Origin: Stappia indica
GTDB taxonomy: Bacteria > Pseudomonadota > Alphaproteobacteria > Rhizobiales > Stappiaceae
Assembly (NCBI RefSeq): GCF_001696535.1
Contig: NZ_MBQE01000001.1
Span: 992,001-1,056,000 of the forward strand
DNA length: 64,000 nucleotides
Reading direction: 5' to 3'
Part shown: piece by piece, positions 1-8,318 of the stretch
Layout of the letters: the number at the start of each line of letters is the position of its first letter
How positions within the stretch are numbered: the first letter of the stretch is position 1
Program-made: the position numbers and the translations under genes
The notes under the pieces: generated by a model
Databases searched by the model: none
Told to the model about the DNA's origin: nothing
What the model saw: the letters and a program-made list of their open reading frames with translations, nothing else

Positions 1-173
1 TAGTCGGCCGCCTCCTCCAGCAGCTCGTAAGGCCCGCCGGCGGCAAGCCGATGGTAGACCTTGACGTCGGCGGTCTGCTGAAACGGGAAATCGGCCGCAA
101 AGACCGTCTGGCCGGCTGTCGCCGTGTAGTTGCGCTCGCGCGTGTCGACCGGGATCGGAAAGGCTTGGCTCAT
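1..173 (-). CDS. Phage tail fibre protein, N-terminal part (runs off the window)
   Basis: Only the first 57 residues are visible, starting at an ATG at 171-173. The N-terminus (IPVDTRERNYTATAGQTVFA, then FPFQ, then a Val-Lys-Val-Tyr stretch) resembles the virion-attachment domain of T7 gp17-type fibres and tailspikes, which docks on the tail tube; the variable receptor-binding part follows. It lies directly downstream of the largest internal virion gene, as gene 17 follows gene 16 in T7. The family call rests on the N-terminal signature and position; the receptor domain cannot be judged. Confidence 0.7.
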   Translation of the reverse strand, partial: MSQAFPIPVDTRERNYTATAGQTVFAADFPFQQTADVKVYHRLAAGGPYELLEEAAD

Positions 174-221
174 CGGGCACCCCTTGGCAGGTAACCCGAG
201 CTTCGCCGCCCGGCGGTCCGG

Positions 222-3200
222 TCAACCGGCGGGCGGCACTTCCGGACGCGGCGGCTTCGGCCGCTTCACACCGTCCAGCTCCAGGCCTTCGCTTTCCACG
301 TCGATCACCAGGTCGATGAGATCGGCTTGCGTGCCGTCCTGCAGCAGGCGCTGGCGAAGTTCCGGCCAGGAGCGCCCGACCGCCTCCGCCCTCCACACCT
401 TCTTGTCGGCAAAGAGCGAACTGAGCGTCGTCAACAGCGCGGGGTCGATGGTCTCGAGCTCGCGATAGAAGCCCTGCTCGTCGATCGGCCGGCGTTGCGC
501 CCAGCCCGGTTCGCCGACGGTCACCAGGGCGTTGCGGGCAATGGCCATGGCCAGGGTGCCAAGCACGTCGTCGGCCGCGGTTCGACCGGCTGCGGAGACC
601 TGCAAGGGGTTGCCGTCGGCATCGAGCAGCTTTCCGGCCGCCATCTCCCGGCGCATCGTGCCGATGGCCTGCACCGCGTTGCGGGCACGCACCAGCGGAT
701 GCAGCCGCTTCACGTCGGCCTTGTGGGTGGACAGGGCGATGTAGACCTTGGCCTGCTCGTTCTGCCGGGCGTAGTAATCGGCCCGCTCGGCCGCGCCCAG
801 CTGGCGATAGCTCTGCGCCTTGCCCTCCAGCACGCCTGTGCGCGACCCCATCAACTCCCAGAACTGCGTTGTCGACTGAGCCCCCTTGCTCGCATCCTTG
901 ATGAAGCGGCGCAGGATCGGCGCATCATCCCAGCCCGTGGCCGGCGCGTCGGGCTGCGCCATGTCGTACAGTGCCAGCGCCGACCGTCCCCAGCTGGCCA
1001 GGTGGTTCATGATCAGATGGTCGATGACGGCCGGCGACATGTCGAAGGCCTTGCCCAGCTGCCGCGACAGCGCCGAGTTCCGCGCCGTGTATTGCAGGAA
1101 GGGTTCCATGCCGCGCAGATGCTCGGGCACGATGTCGGCGCCCGTGAACAGGTTGGTGTTCGTCCGCAGCTCGAAATAGCTCTTGATGCCGGGGTTGCCC
1201 TCCAGCAGCGACGGCGGCGCCAGCGAGAAATGCAGGTTGTCGAGCCAGCGGCCAAGCGCCGTCGGGTCCTTCTCCACCATGGCGTCGAAGGCCGCCTCCG
1301 CCAGGTTGAACACCACGCCGAACTCGAAGGGCTTCGGGATCGCCAGCCACTTCTCGCCGGCCTTGATCGTCCAGTGCGTCGACTTCGTGTAGTCGGAGAT
1401 CTCGTCGTGATCCTCATGGTTCCGCATGAGGGCATAGAGCGAGATCGTCGCCGTGGCGGCAGCAGCGACACGCGCCCACGACTTCACCGCCTCGCCCATC
1501 GCCGCGTCGTCGCCGGCGCGCTTGGCATGGCCGAGCGCCCTGCGCGCCAGCGGCGCGATCATGTGGCGGGCCGTCTTGTCGGTGCCCTGCAGGGCGGCAT
1601 TCAGGAACGGGATTACCCGCGCCAGCGCTGCCATGCCGGAGCCGCGCCGGTCGAAATCCATGTAGTCCCGCGCCCGCCAGCTCGCTTCGAGGGCAGCTTC
1701 CATGTCGGACAGGCCTCGCGCCCTCGCCTCCTCGTGGAACGTTCGAAACAGTCCGAGGCGCGATGCCGTCTCGGCAATCTCGACGGTCTCCAGCACACCG
1801 CGAAACGATGTCAGCCGCTGCGCGACCCAGCCCTTGCGGGCAAGGCGGGAAATATCCCGCTGCGCTCGCACGCGCGACAAGCTGGCCGTCTCCTGTCCGC
1901 CCGTGATGCCGCCGACGCGGGCATAGCGCTTGGCCACCTGCGAGCCCATGATGTCGTCGGTGGCACCGCGAAGCGAAGCGCCGACGCGGCGGAGCGGCCT
2001 GCCGTAGTAGATCCAGGCCATCGTCTGGTCGCGGATGAAGTTCGCCCCGATGAAATCGAAGCTGGTGGTGATGCCGAGGCGCAGAACGCGCGCCGGCATC
2101 GCCACCAGTTCCACCCAGAAATTGCGCTCCTGCTGCGACATGGAGGTGAGCGCCCGGTACATGTCGCGCCCGAACGCGCCGTCGGCGAGCCGCAGCGCCC
2201 GCAGGTCCCCGCCGTCGCGAAAGAACACGATGGGCTCGCCCTTCTCGCTGATCATCGCCGGCCGGAAGATCGCTGCCTTCTCGTCGCCGATCGCGCCCTC
2301 GATGGCGTCCCGCAGCGTGACGATGTCGGGGCCTGACAGACCGGCATTGCGGGCGGCACTTTCCACCGCCTCGATCGGGTCCACCATCGTGGCGGTGAGC
2401 TGGGTTACGGGGATTTCCTCGGCAATGCGCGAGCCGCCCAGACCTGCCGTCTTCGCCAGCCGGTCCAGCGCCTTGACGACGTCGTTCCGGGCGATCGTCA
2501 TCGCGGTCTCGTAGGCGTCGGCCGCCAGGCTCTCCAACGGGTTGATCACGTCGCGCTTGGAGCCCTGGAACCGCCGGGCCACGCCGAACTTGAGATCTTT
2601 GGTGCGGCGCGGCTTGCCGGCCGGCATCTTTTCGTCCGTCGCACTGGTGAAGTCGCGCAGGCCCGGCACGTAATCGGCGATCTGCAGGCCTTCCTCGTAG
2701 ACCCGTGTCGTGATCAGCCCAGCGTCCAGCTTCTTTTTCCAGAGCGCCAGGTTCCACTGGTAGACCTTTTCGGCCGCGCTCGCGAAGGTGGGGTTGGCCG
2801 CGGCGAGTTCCGCCACGTTGGTCTGGTGATCGCCGAGCGTCAGCTTGTCCGGCGCCCGCGGGATCTTGCCCTCCAGAAAGCGCTTCCACTCGCCGAGCGC
2901 GCGCCGCGACCAGAGGTAGGAGCCGAACTCCAGCACCTTGTCATCGTCCCAGCCGGAAAGCGCATTGGGCTTTCCCGTCGCCTCGACGATGGCATCGCGC
3001 AACGACGGGGTTTCCGGGTTGAGCCCGCGATACGGGGCAACCCCGTACATGATGTCCATATGACCGGCGGAGAACGCGCCGCGGCTCATGCGGGCGAGCT
3101 TGTAGGCATCGCTCCCCACGTTGATGATCAGATCCTTCCCCGTGTTCGCCTTGTGCAGGTCCGTCAGATAGGACACCGCCCGCGACAGCGGGTTCAGCTC

Positions 3201-5234
3201 GTCGAGGAAGAACGAGTAGAGCCGGCCGAGCACATCGGAGATCGTGCCCCCGACGCCCTGTTCCCGCAGCGCCTTGCGCGCCTCGTCCAGCCGGCCTTTC
3301 TGGCGGGCGGAAACGATGGTCGAGGACACCGCCACGGTGGAGGGCGCGCGGATGAAGGCGTCGTAAGCCTCCGTCGCCGCGTCGATGGCCGCCTTGATCT
3401 TCGGCTCGGCGCTCAGCAGCTTTTCGAATTCCGGCCCGAGCCCCGCAAAATTCTCCATGGCGTACGCGCGGTTGGTGATCCACAGGCGGAAGAACTCGGC
3501 AAAGCCTTCGTAGTCGCGCTTGAGCTTCTGGTCGTAGTCGAGCAGGCGCAGCGCCGCCGAGTTCTTCTTGATCCATTGTTTGACGAGCGGGATCTTGGCG
3601 TCGACATGGTGCCCGTACTCGTGCGTCAGCGTGTCGAAATCGTCGAGCGAGCGCACCCGCACCGCGCCGGAGCGGGTGTAGAACAGACCGAGCGCCTTCG
3701 CGTTCGACATGCGCCCCTGCCGCGTCGCTCCGACGCCCAGCTGCCGTGCCAGTTCCTCGGCCGTCTCGCGCACCCGCGCCACCGGCCCGGCCGACGGGTC
3801 GGCACCGGGGCCGGTGCCGCCTTCCGCGCGTTTGCGGTTGCCCTTGCGAACCAGCAAGGAGGCCCGCGTCGGCTCCACGCCGAGGAATTCCTGCCCGGCC
3901 GTGCGAGCCTGAGGCGTGTCACTCGCCTTGCCCGTGCGCCCCTCGCTGAGCGCCTGTCGACGGCCGGTCGACGGTGCGGGCTCCTCGCCCAGCCGGGCCA
4001 TGGCCGCCTGTTCGGACAGGGTCTCACCGAGCGGGCGGCGCACGCTGTCGAGGTCTGCAAGGAAGGTAAGGCGATCCTCGGCAATCGGCCGGGCGCCTGT
4101 GAACTGCGCGCGCAGGTCCTCGATGCTGGCGGACAGCTCCGCGACCCGGGCGTTCCGTTCCCTGACGGAATAGCCGCGCTTCGCCTCGGTGGCGGGGTCC
4201 ACGCGCCCGGCGAAGGTTCCGTCGGGCAAAACGTCGTCAAGCACGAACGAACCGTCCGGCGCCTTGGTGGTCGTCTTCTTGAGCGACTTCAGCTGCTCGA
4301 TCTCGCGGGAAGCCCGCTCGATGTCCTGCGCGATCAGCGACCGCGCCCGGGTCTCGACGGACCCGGTTTCGAGCACCTGCCGCGCCACATCGTCCGGCAT
4401 GGCGTTGAGATCGTAGTTGTAGCCTGCCGCAATCTCGTCGATGCCGGCTGCCGGCGCCGCGTCTGGCCGCGCTGGCGGCAGATCGGGAGCAGATGGAGGC
4501 GCATCAGGGGCAGCCGGCGGCGCATCGGGAGCGGCCGGCGGCGCATCGGGCGCATCGGTAGCGGTCGGCCGGGCATCGGGGGTCTGTTCGCCGGGCGCCT
4601 CGGCCGACGGTCGCTCCGCGCTTGCCGCCGGCCCGTCGAACTGGTCGAACGCGTTGGCCGCCTCCGCATCCGCAGCCGCACGCGCGGCCCGGCGGTCGCG
4701 TGTCACCTCGATGCCGCGCGCCACCGCACCGCCAGCGCCGCCGATCACACCGCCGAGCGCCGTTCCGGCCAGCAGCTGGACGGGGTCGAACTCGTCGCGG
4801 AAGCCGGCGCCCTGCTCGATCCCCTGGATGGCCGTGTCCGTCACCGCGTTGACGGCGGCACCGTCGACGGCACCGGCGAAGATCCGCGCCCACAGTCCCG
4901 TGAGACCGGTCTTGCCGGTGGCGACGACGCGCGCACCGAGACCTATCGGCATGAAGTTCTCGACGCTGGCCGCGGTGCCTGCCACCTGTCCGCCGAGCGC
5001 CGCCGCGCCTTCCATAAACCCTGACCATTCGGGGAACGCGGAAAGCTGCTCGTCGAAGCGGCGACGATCGGAGGCGCGGGCGTCGGAACTGGCATCGCGC
5101 ACGGCGCCGGCCACCGTGTTGAGACGGTAGCCCGCCTCGAAGTTCACCCGGAACCGCTCGGCAAGGCCGGGAGGCGGCGCCTCCCGCAGGAAATCGTCTT
5201 CCTCGCCGTCGAACTGCTCGAAAATGTTACTCAT
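222..5234 (-). CDS. Giant internal virion/DNA-ejection protein with zinc-peptidase motif and LPD38-like region
   Basis: This 1,670-residue protein occupies the T7 gp16 position and probably forms part of the internal core ejected with DNA. The ATG at 5,234 overlaps the preceding stop by 8 bases and gives the N-terminus MSNIFEQFDG. Visible parts in order: a hydrophobic Gly/Ala-rich stretch near residues 60-170; an Ala-Pro-Asp-rich linker at about 225-264; an HExxH motif (H538, E539, H542) with a downstream EGFAE segment (E576, E580) as expected for a zincin-type metallopeptidase; and, at about 1055-1320, a helical region resembling the large polyvalent protein domain LPD38. Unlike T7 gp16, it has no visible transglycosylase domain; that sits in the neighbour. 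Proteolytic activity is inferred from the motif only. Confidence 0.75.
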   Translation of the reverse strand: MSNIFEQFDGEEDDFLREAPPPGLAERFRVNFEAGYRLNTVAGAVRDASSDARASDRRRFDEQLSAFPEWSGFMEGAAALGGQVAGTAASVENFMPIGLGARVVATGKTGLTGLWARIFAGAVDGAAVNAVTDTAIQGIEQGAGFRDEFDPVQLLAGTALGGVIGGAGGAVARGIEVTRDRRAARAAADAEAANAFDQFDGPAASAERPSAEAPGEQTPDARPTATDAPDAPPAAPDAPPAAPDAPPSAPDLPPARPDAAPAAGIDEIAAGYNYDLNAMPDDVARQVLETGSVETRARSLIAQDIERASREIEQLKSLKKTTTKAPDGSFVLDDVLPDGTFAGRVDPATEAKRGYSVRERNARVAELSASIEDLRAQFTGARPIAEDRLTFLADLDSVRRPLGETLSEQAAMARLGEEPAPSTGRRQALSEGRTGKASDTPQARTAGQEFLGVEPTRASLLVRKGNRKRAEGGTGPGADPSAGPVARVRETAEELARQLGVGATRQGRMSNAKALGLFYTRSGAVRVRSLDDFDTLTHEYGHHVDAKIPLVKQWIKKNSAALRLLDYDQKLKRDYEGFAEFFRLWITNRAYAMENFAGLGPEFEKLLSAEPKIKAAIDAATEAYDAFIRAPSTVAVSSTIVSARQKGRLDEARKALREQGVGGTISDVLGRLYSFFLDELNPLSRAVSYLTDLHKANTGKDLIINVGSDAYKLARMSRGAFSAGHMDIMYGVAPYRGLNPETPSLRDAIVEATGKPNALSGWDDDKVLEFGSYLWSRRALGEWKRFLEGKIPRAPDKLTLGDHQTNVAELAAANPTFASAAEKVYQWNLALWKKKLDAGLITTRVYEEGLQIADYVPGLRDFTSATDEKMPAGKPRRTKDLKFGVARRFQGSKRDVINPLESLAADAYETAMTIARNDVVKALDRLAKTAGLGGSRIAEEIPVTQLTATMVDPIEAVESAARNAGLSGPDIVTLRDAIEGAIGDEKAAIFRPAMISEKGEPIVFFRDGGDLRALRLADGAFGRDMYRALTSMSQQERNFWVELVAMPARVLRLGITTSFDFIGANFIRDQTMAWIYYGRPLRRVGASLRGATDDIMGSQVAKRYARVGGITGGQETASLSRVRAQRDISRLARKGWVAQRLTSFRGVLETVEIAETASRLGLFRTFHEEARARGLSDMEAALEASWRARDYMDFDRRGSGMAALARVIPFLNAALQGTDKTARHMIAPLARRALGHAKRAGDDAAMGEAVKSWARVAAAATATISLYALMRNHEDHDEISDYTKSTHWTIKAGEKWLAIPKPFEFGVVFNLAEAAFDAMVEKDPTALGRWLDNLHFSLAPPSLLEGNPGIKSYFELRTNTNLFTGADIVPEHLRGMEPFLQYTARNSALSRQLGKAFDMSPAVIDHLIMNHLASWGRSALALYDMAQPDAPATGWDDAPILRRFIKDASKGAQSTTQFWELMGSRTGVLEGKAQSYRQLGAAERADYYARQNEQAKVYIALSTHKADVKRLHPLVRARNAVQAIGTMRREMAAGKLLDADGNPLQVSAAGRTAADDVLGTLAMAIARNALVTVGEPGWAQRRPIDEQGFYRELETIDPALLTTLSSLFADKKVWRAEAVGRSWPELRQRLLQDGTQADLIDLVIDVESEGLELDGVKRPKPPRPEVPPAG

Positions 5235-7731
5235 CGGGGATGAAGCCCTCGCCTGTGTCGTCGACGAATTCCACACCACCCTCGACGCGGCGCCGATACG
5301 GGTCCTCGCGGCGCTGGCTGAGGACACGCTCGGCGGCGCCGGTGCCGTATTTGCGGTCGAACTGTTCGGCAAGCTCCGGCTGGTTCAGCAGAAGCTGCAC
5401 AGCCTTCTGCGGCGGCAGCGCCAACGCCTCGGCCTTGCCGGTGCCGGCGCGCTCGGCGGCCGCGGTTTCAGACAGCACCGCGCCTTGCCTCTGATCCGCC
5501 GGCCGAGGAGCCTCGCCGCGGCTCATCCGCGAAAACAGGCTGGCGCCATAGGTGGCCATGCGCTTGTCGAGGCCTTGCACCTCCAGCACCTGGCGCAGCA
5601 CGGCGTCGGCGTGCCGGCCATAGACGCCCTGCACCTGGCCGACGAGATCCTGCATTGCCGTTGCCTGTGCCTTCGGATCGCCCGCGCGGATCACGGCCGT
5701 TGCCAGATTGCCGGCCTCCGCCAGCGTCAGCGGCTGCCTTGCGAGTTCCGGCATCTGCAGCGCCTCTTGCGCAGCCAGCCGCGCATCCACCACGGCCAGC
5801 AGGCTTTCCGGGTTGTCGGGGGTGGCCTCGGCCGACAGTCGCGCAACCGCCGGAAACGCCTGCTCCACGGCAAGCGCCGGGTCGCGCTCGCGCAGCTTCA
5901 GGACCTCGCGAGCCCGCTTCTCGGCGGCAGCTTGTACCGCCTCCGCATCGACGAAACCGGGCGCGCCGGGTGCCGGCTCCAACGCCGCAAGGCGCCGTTC
6001 GATGTCCTCGGCCGGCAGTCCCTCAATGCCGGAGACTGCATCGAACACCCGCCCGGCCAGCTCGCGCTTGGCGGTCCACGCCGCGTGCTCCTCGGGCGTC
6101 AGCGCCGCCGCGATCGTATCGGGATCGGTGCCGGCGGCGGCGAAGTCCACAGGCTTGCCCGTCGCCTCGATCGACGACACGTCGTCCGCCAGCAAGCGCC
6201 GGATGCGCGCCTTTTCGATGCGCGCCGCCCCGTCCTTCGCATTGGCCTCGGCGCGAGCGTCCCGATACAGCGTCTGCGACAGCGACTTCACCGTGGCGAA
6301 GGGCAGCTTCGCGAGCGGCCCCTCGCCGGTCTGCCAGTCTTCCAGCAGCGACAGGGCGAACTGCTCCTTCTCGCCCGGGGTCGCCAGATTGTCGAACACG
6401 CCCTGTACACGCGCGGACGCGGCCACCCGCGCCATCTTCGCCTTGCGCTCGGCCCCTTGGGCGGGCGTCAGCGTCCCCGCCTCCACCGCCGCGTCGACAG
6501 CGCGCGAAGACCGCTCCAGCTGGTCGGCAAGGATGCTGTCGCCTTCCGGATTGGCGCCGAGCGCGTAGGCCTGCCGCTCCAGGTCCAGCCCCCGGGCGGC
6601 CAGACCGTCGGAAACCGCCGCCTGCTCCTCCGCCTTGAGCCGCTGTTCGTGCTTGGCGGCGACGTTCATCGCATAGGCGCGCGAGCGCCCGGCAAAGGAG
6701 CGCTCGAACGCCTCCCGCAACTCCGGATCGGCGAACGAAGCATCCTTGAGATAGTGGTCGCGGATCTCGCCGAGGCGTTGCGCGAACGCGGCAGGGTTCT
6801 CACCGGTCTCCTGGAACGCATTGGCGAGATCGGTGGAGAGCCCCTCCTCGACCCGCCAGGCGTAGGCGCGACGGGCGGCTGCGTCGAAAGCCTCGCCGGC
6901 AATGGTGCCGTCGCGGCGCAGCTGCAGCGGCTGGTCGGACAGCTGCGGCAGGGTGGAGCGCGCCGTCACCGCCCCGCCGCCATTGGCGCGGGACAGCCAC
7001 TTGCCGGCGAAGTCCCGCGCGAGCATCGTTTCGGTTCCGCCGTTCAGCATCACCTTGTCCCGGCCGAGCACATCCACCGCCCGCGCATTCGGGTTGGCCA
7101 GCAGCTTCGCCGCACCGCCCGCCCCCTGCTGGTGGGCAAGATACAGCTCGGCCGCGCTCGGCTCGCGCCCCAGCTCCTTGCGCAGATGCGCCGCGTTGTC
7201 GCGCGCAAGGCGGGCCGCCGCGTCCGAGGCCTGCGCCGGGTCGTATCGGTCGGCCAGTCCGTATTGCGCCGCCGTGCCGTCGACGAACTGGAACAGGCCG
7301 CCGGCCGAGCTGCGCGGGTTCTTCGCGCCCGGCTGGAACGAGCTCTCGATCTCGGCGATCTTCAGCATCGCCGCCGGGTCGACGCCGTATTTCTGCGCTG
7401 CCGCGACGATCGTGTCGCGGATCGCGGCCGGCGCGTTGACCTGGGCACGGCTCGGCGGCCCCCGCCGCTCCTCGGAAATGGTTTCCGCCGCGCGGGCCTG
7501 CAGATAGCCAGCGGCCGTACGGTCGGCGTACGAAAGTCCTTCCGCAGCCTGCTCGCGGGCTTTCGCCTGGTCGGCCAGCGTCTTCAGCCGCGAGGACAGC
7601 GAGCCTGCCACGCTGGCCAGCGCCCTCGCGCCGCTGCCGGTGTCGACGGCAAAATCAGGCACGCCGCCGATCTGCGCACGGCCGTTGAACTCGCCATAGC
7701 GGCCCGGATCGCGGGGACTGCGGTTCGCCAT
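5227..7731 (-). CDS. Internal virion protein with lytic transglycosylase domain
   Basis: This 834-residue protein sits in the T7 gp15 position. Residues about 98-235 form an SLT-type lytic transglycosylase domain. The catalytic Glu is E129 in EIESSF, followed by a GLFQFVDGT segment and the signature ELYLAHQQGAGGA. It likely opens peptidoglycan during DNA ejection. The rest is long, charged and alpha-helical, as in core proteins. In T7 the transglycosylase is on gp16, so the domain has moved to the smaller partner here. The domain call is secure; the virion role follows from gene order. Confidence 0.85.
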   Translation of the reverse strand: MANRSPRDPGRYGEFNGRAQIGGVPDFAVDTGSGARALASVAGSLSSRLKTLADQAKAREQAAEGLSYADRTAAGYLQARAAETISEERRGPPSRAQVNAPAAIRDTIVAAAQKYGVDPAAMLKIAEIESSFQPGAKNPRSSAGGLFQFVDGTAAQYGLADRYDPAQASDAAARLARDNAAHLRKELGREPSAAELYLAHQQGAGGAAKLLANPNARAVDVLGRDKVMLNGGTETMLARDFAGKWLSRANGGGAVTARSTLPQLSDQPLQLRRDGTIAGEAFDAAARRAYAWRVEEGLSTDLANAFQETGENPAAFAQRLGEIRDHYLKDASFADPELREAFERSFAGRSRAYAMNVAAKHEQRLKAEEQAAVSDGLAARGLDLERQAYALGANPEGDSILADQLERSSRAVDAAVEAGTLTPAQGAERKAKMARVAASARVQGVFDNLATPGEKEQFALSLLEDWQTGEGPLAKLPFATVKSLSQTLYRDARAEANAKDGAARIEKARIRRLLADDVSSIEATGKPVDFAAAGTDPDTIAAALTPEEHAAWTAKRELAGRVFDAVSGIEGLPAEDIERRLAALEPAPGAPGFVDAEAVQAAAEKRAREVLKLRERDPALAVEQAFPAVARLSAEATPDNPESLLAVVDARLAAQEALQMPELARQPLTLAEAGNLATAVIRAGDPKAQATAMQDLVGQVQGVYGRHADAVLRQVLEVQGLDKRMATYGASLFSRMSRGEAPRPADQRQGAVLSETAAAERAGTGKAEALALPPQKAVQLLLNQPELAEQFDRKYGTGAAERVLSQRREDPYRRRVEGGVEFVDDTGEGFIPDE

Positions 7732-7732
7732 A

Positions 7733-8293
7733 TTACCCCCTCGCCGCCAGGTCGATGCCGAACTGAGCCCCGGTGCCGAACGCGCCGACGAGGCCGCCGA
7801 ACCGCTCGCCCCGCGCCCGGGTGCGCAACCCGTTGGCGCGCAGGCGGTACAAAGCGGACTGCATGTCGGAGTTTTCGCGGCTGATCGACAGCTCGCTGGC
7901 CGCGCGCCGCTTGGCCGTCTGGTTCGCCTGCTGGCCTATGCCGGCCGTGATGTCGATGCCGGCCGCCGCCGTCGCCACCTGGTTTTCGCCGAGGATGCGC
8001 AGCAGCTCCTGCTTCATGCGGGTTTCCGCCTGGGCGCCCTGCACCTTCTCCTGCCCCGCCTGCAGGTCGGCCTGCAGCGCCGCGCTTTCCGATGCCCGCG
8101 CGGCGGCGGCCGCCCCGCCCAGCTGGCCGAGAATGCCGGCCGCCGTGCCGACGCCCTGCAACACCGAAAGGGCGGTGGAGCCGAACCCGCTCGCCGCGCC
8201 CGTCGCCGCACCAGCCGTCGCCGCGGCGGTGCCGCTGGCGCCCAGCCCGAGCGCGCTTCCCACCTGTGCGATTGCGGCCACAGCCAGTTCCAT
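7733..8293 (-). CDS. Small internal virion protein (T7 gp14-like)
   Basis: The protein has 186 residues. The N-terminal third is rich in Ala and Gly with hydrophobic helices, followed by a Gln/Ala/Lys-rich helical stretch and a polar C-terminus ending in a Gly-rich segment. This composition and the position between tail tubular B and the two large ejection proteins match T7 gp14, which forms the outer-membrane part of the ejection channel. No enzymatic motif is seen. The stop lies one base before the next start, so the three ejection genes are probably co-translated. Assignment is by position and composition rather than strong sequence identity. Confidence 0.65.
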   Translation of the reverse strand: MELAVAAIAQVGSALGLGASGTAAATAGAATGAASGFGSTALSVLQGVGTAAGILGQLGGAAAAARASESAALQADLQAGQEKVQGAQAETRMKQELLRILGENQVATAAAGIDITAGIGQQANQTAKRRAASELSISRENSDMQSALYRLRANGLRTRARGERFGGLVGAFGTGAQFGIDLAARG

Positions 8294-8318
8294 GACGTCT
8301 CTCCCTGATAGGGTCAGC

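Noticed and set aside
327-2336. Plus-strand 669-codon open frame opposite the giant ejection gene
   Set aside because: Antisense shadow without domains; the minus-strand gene has clear motifs.
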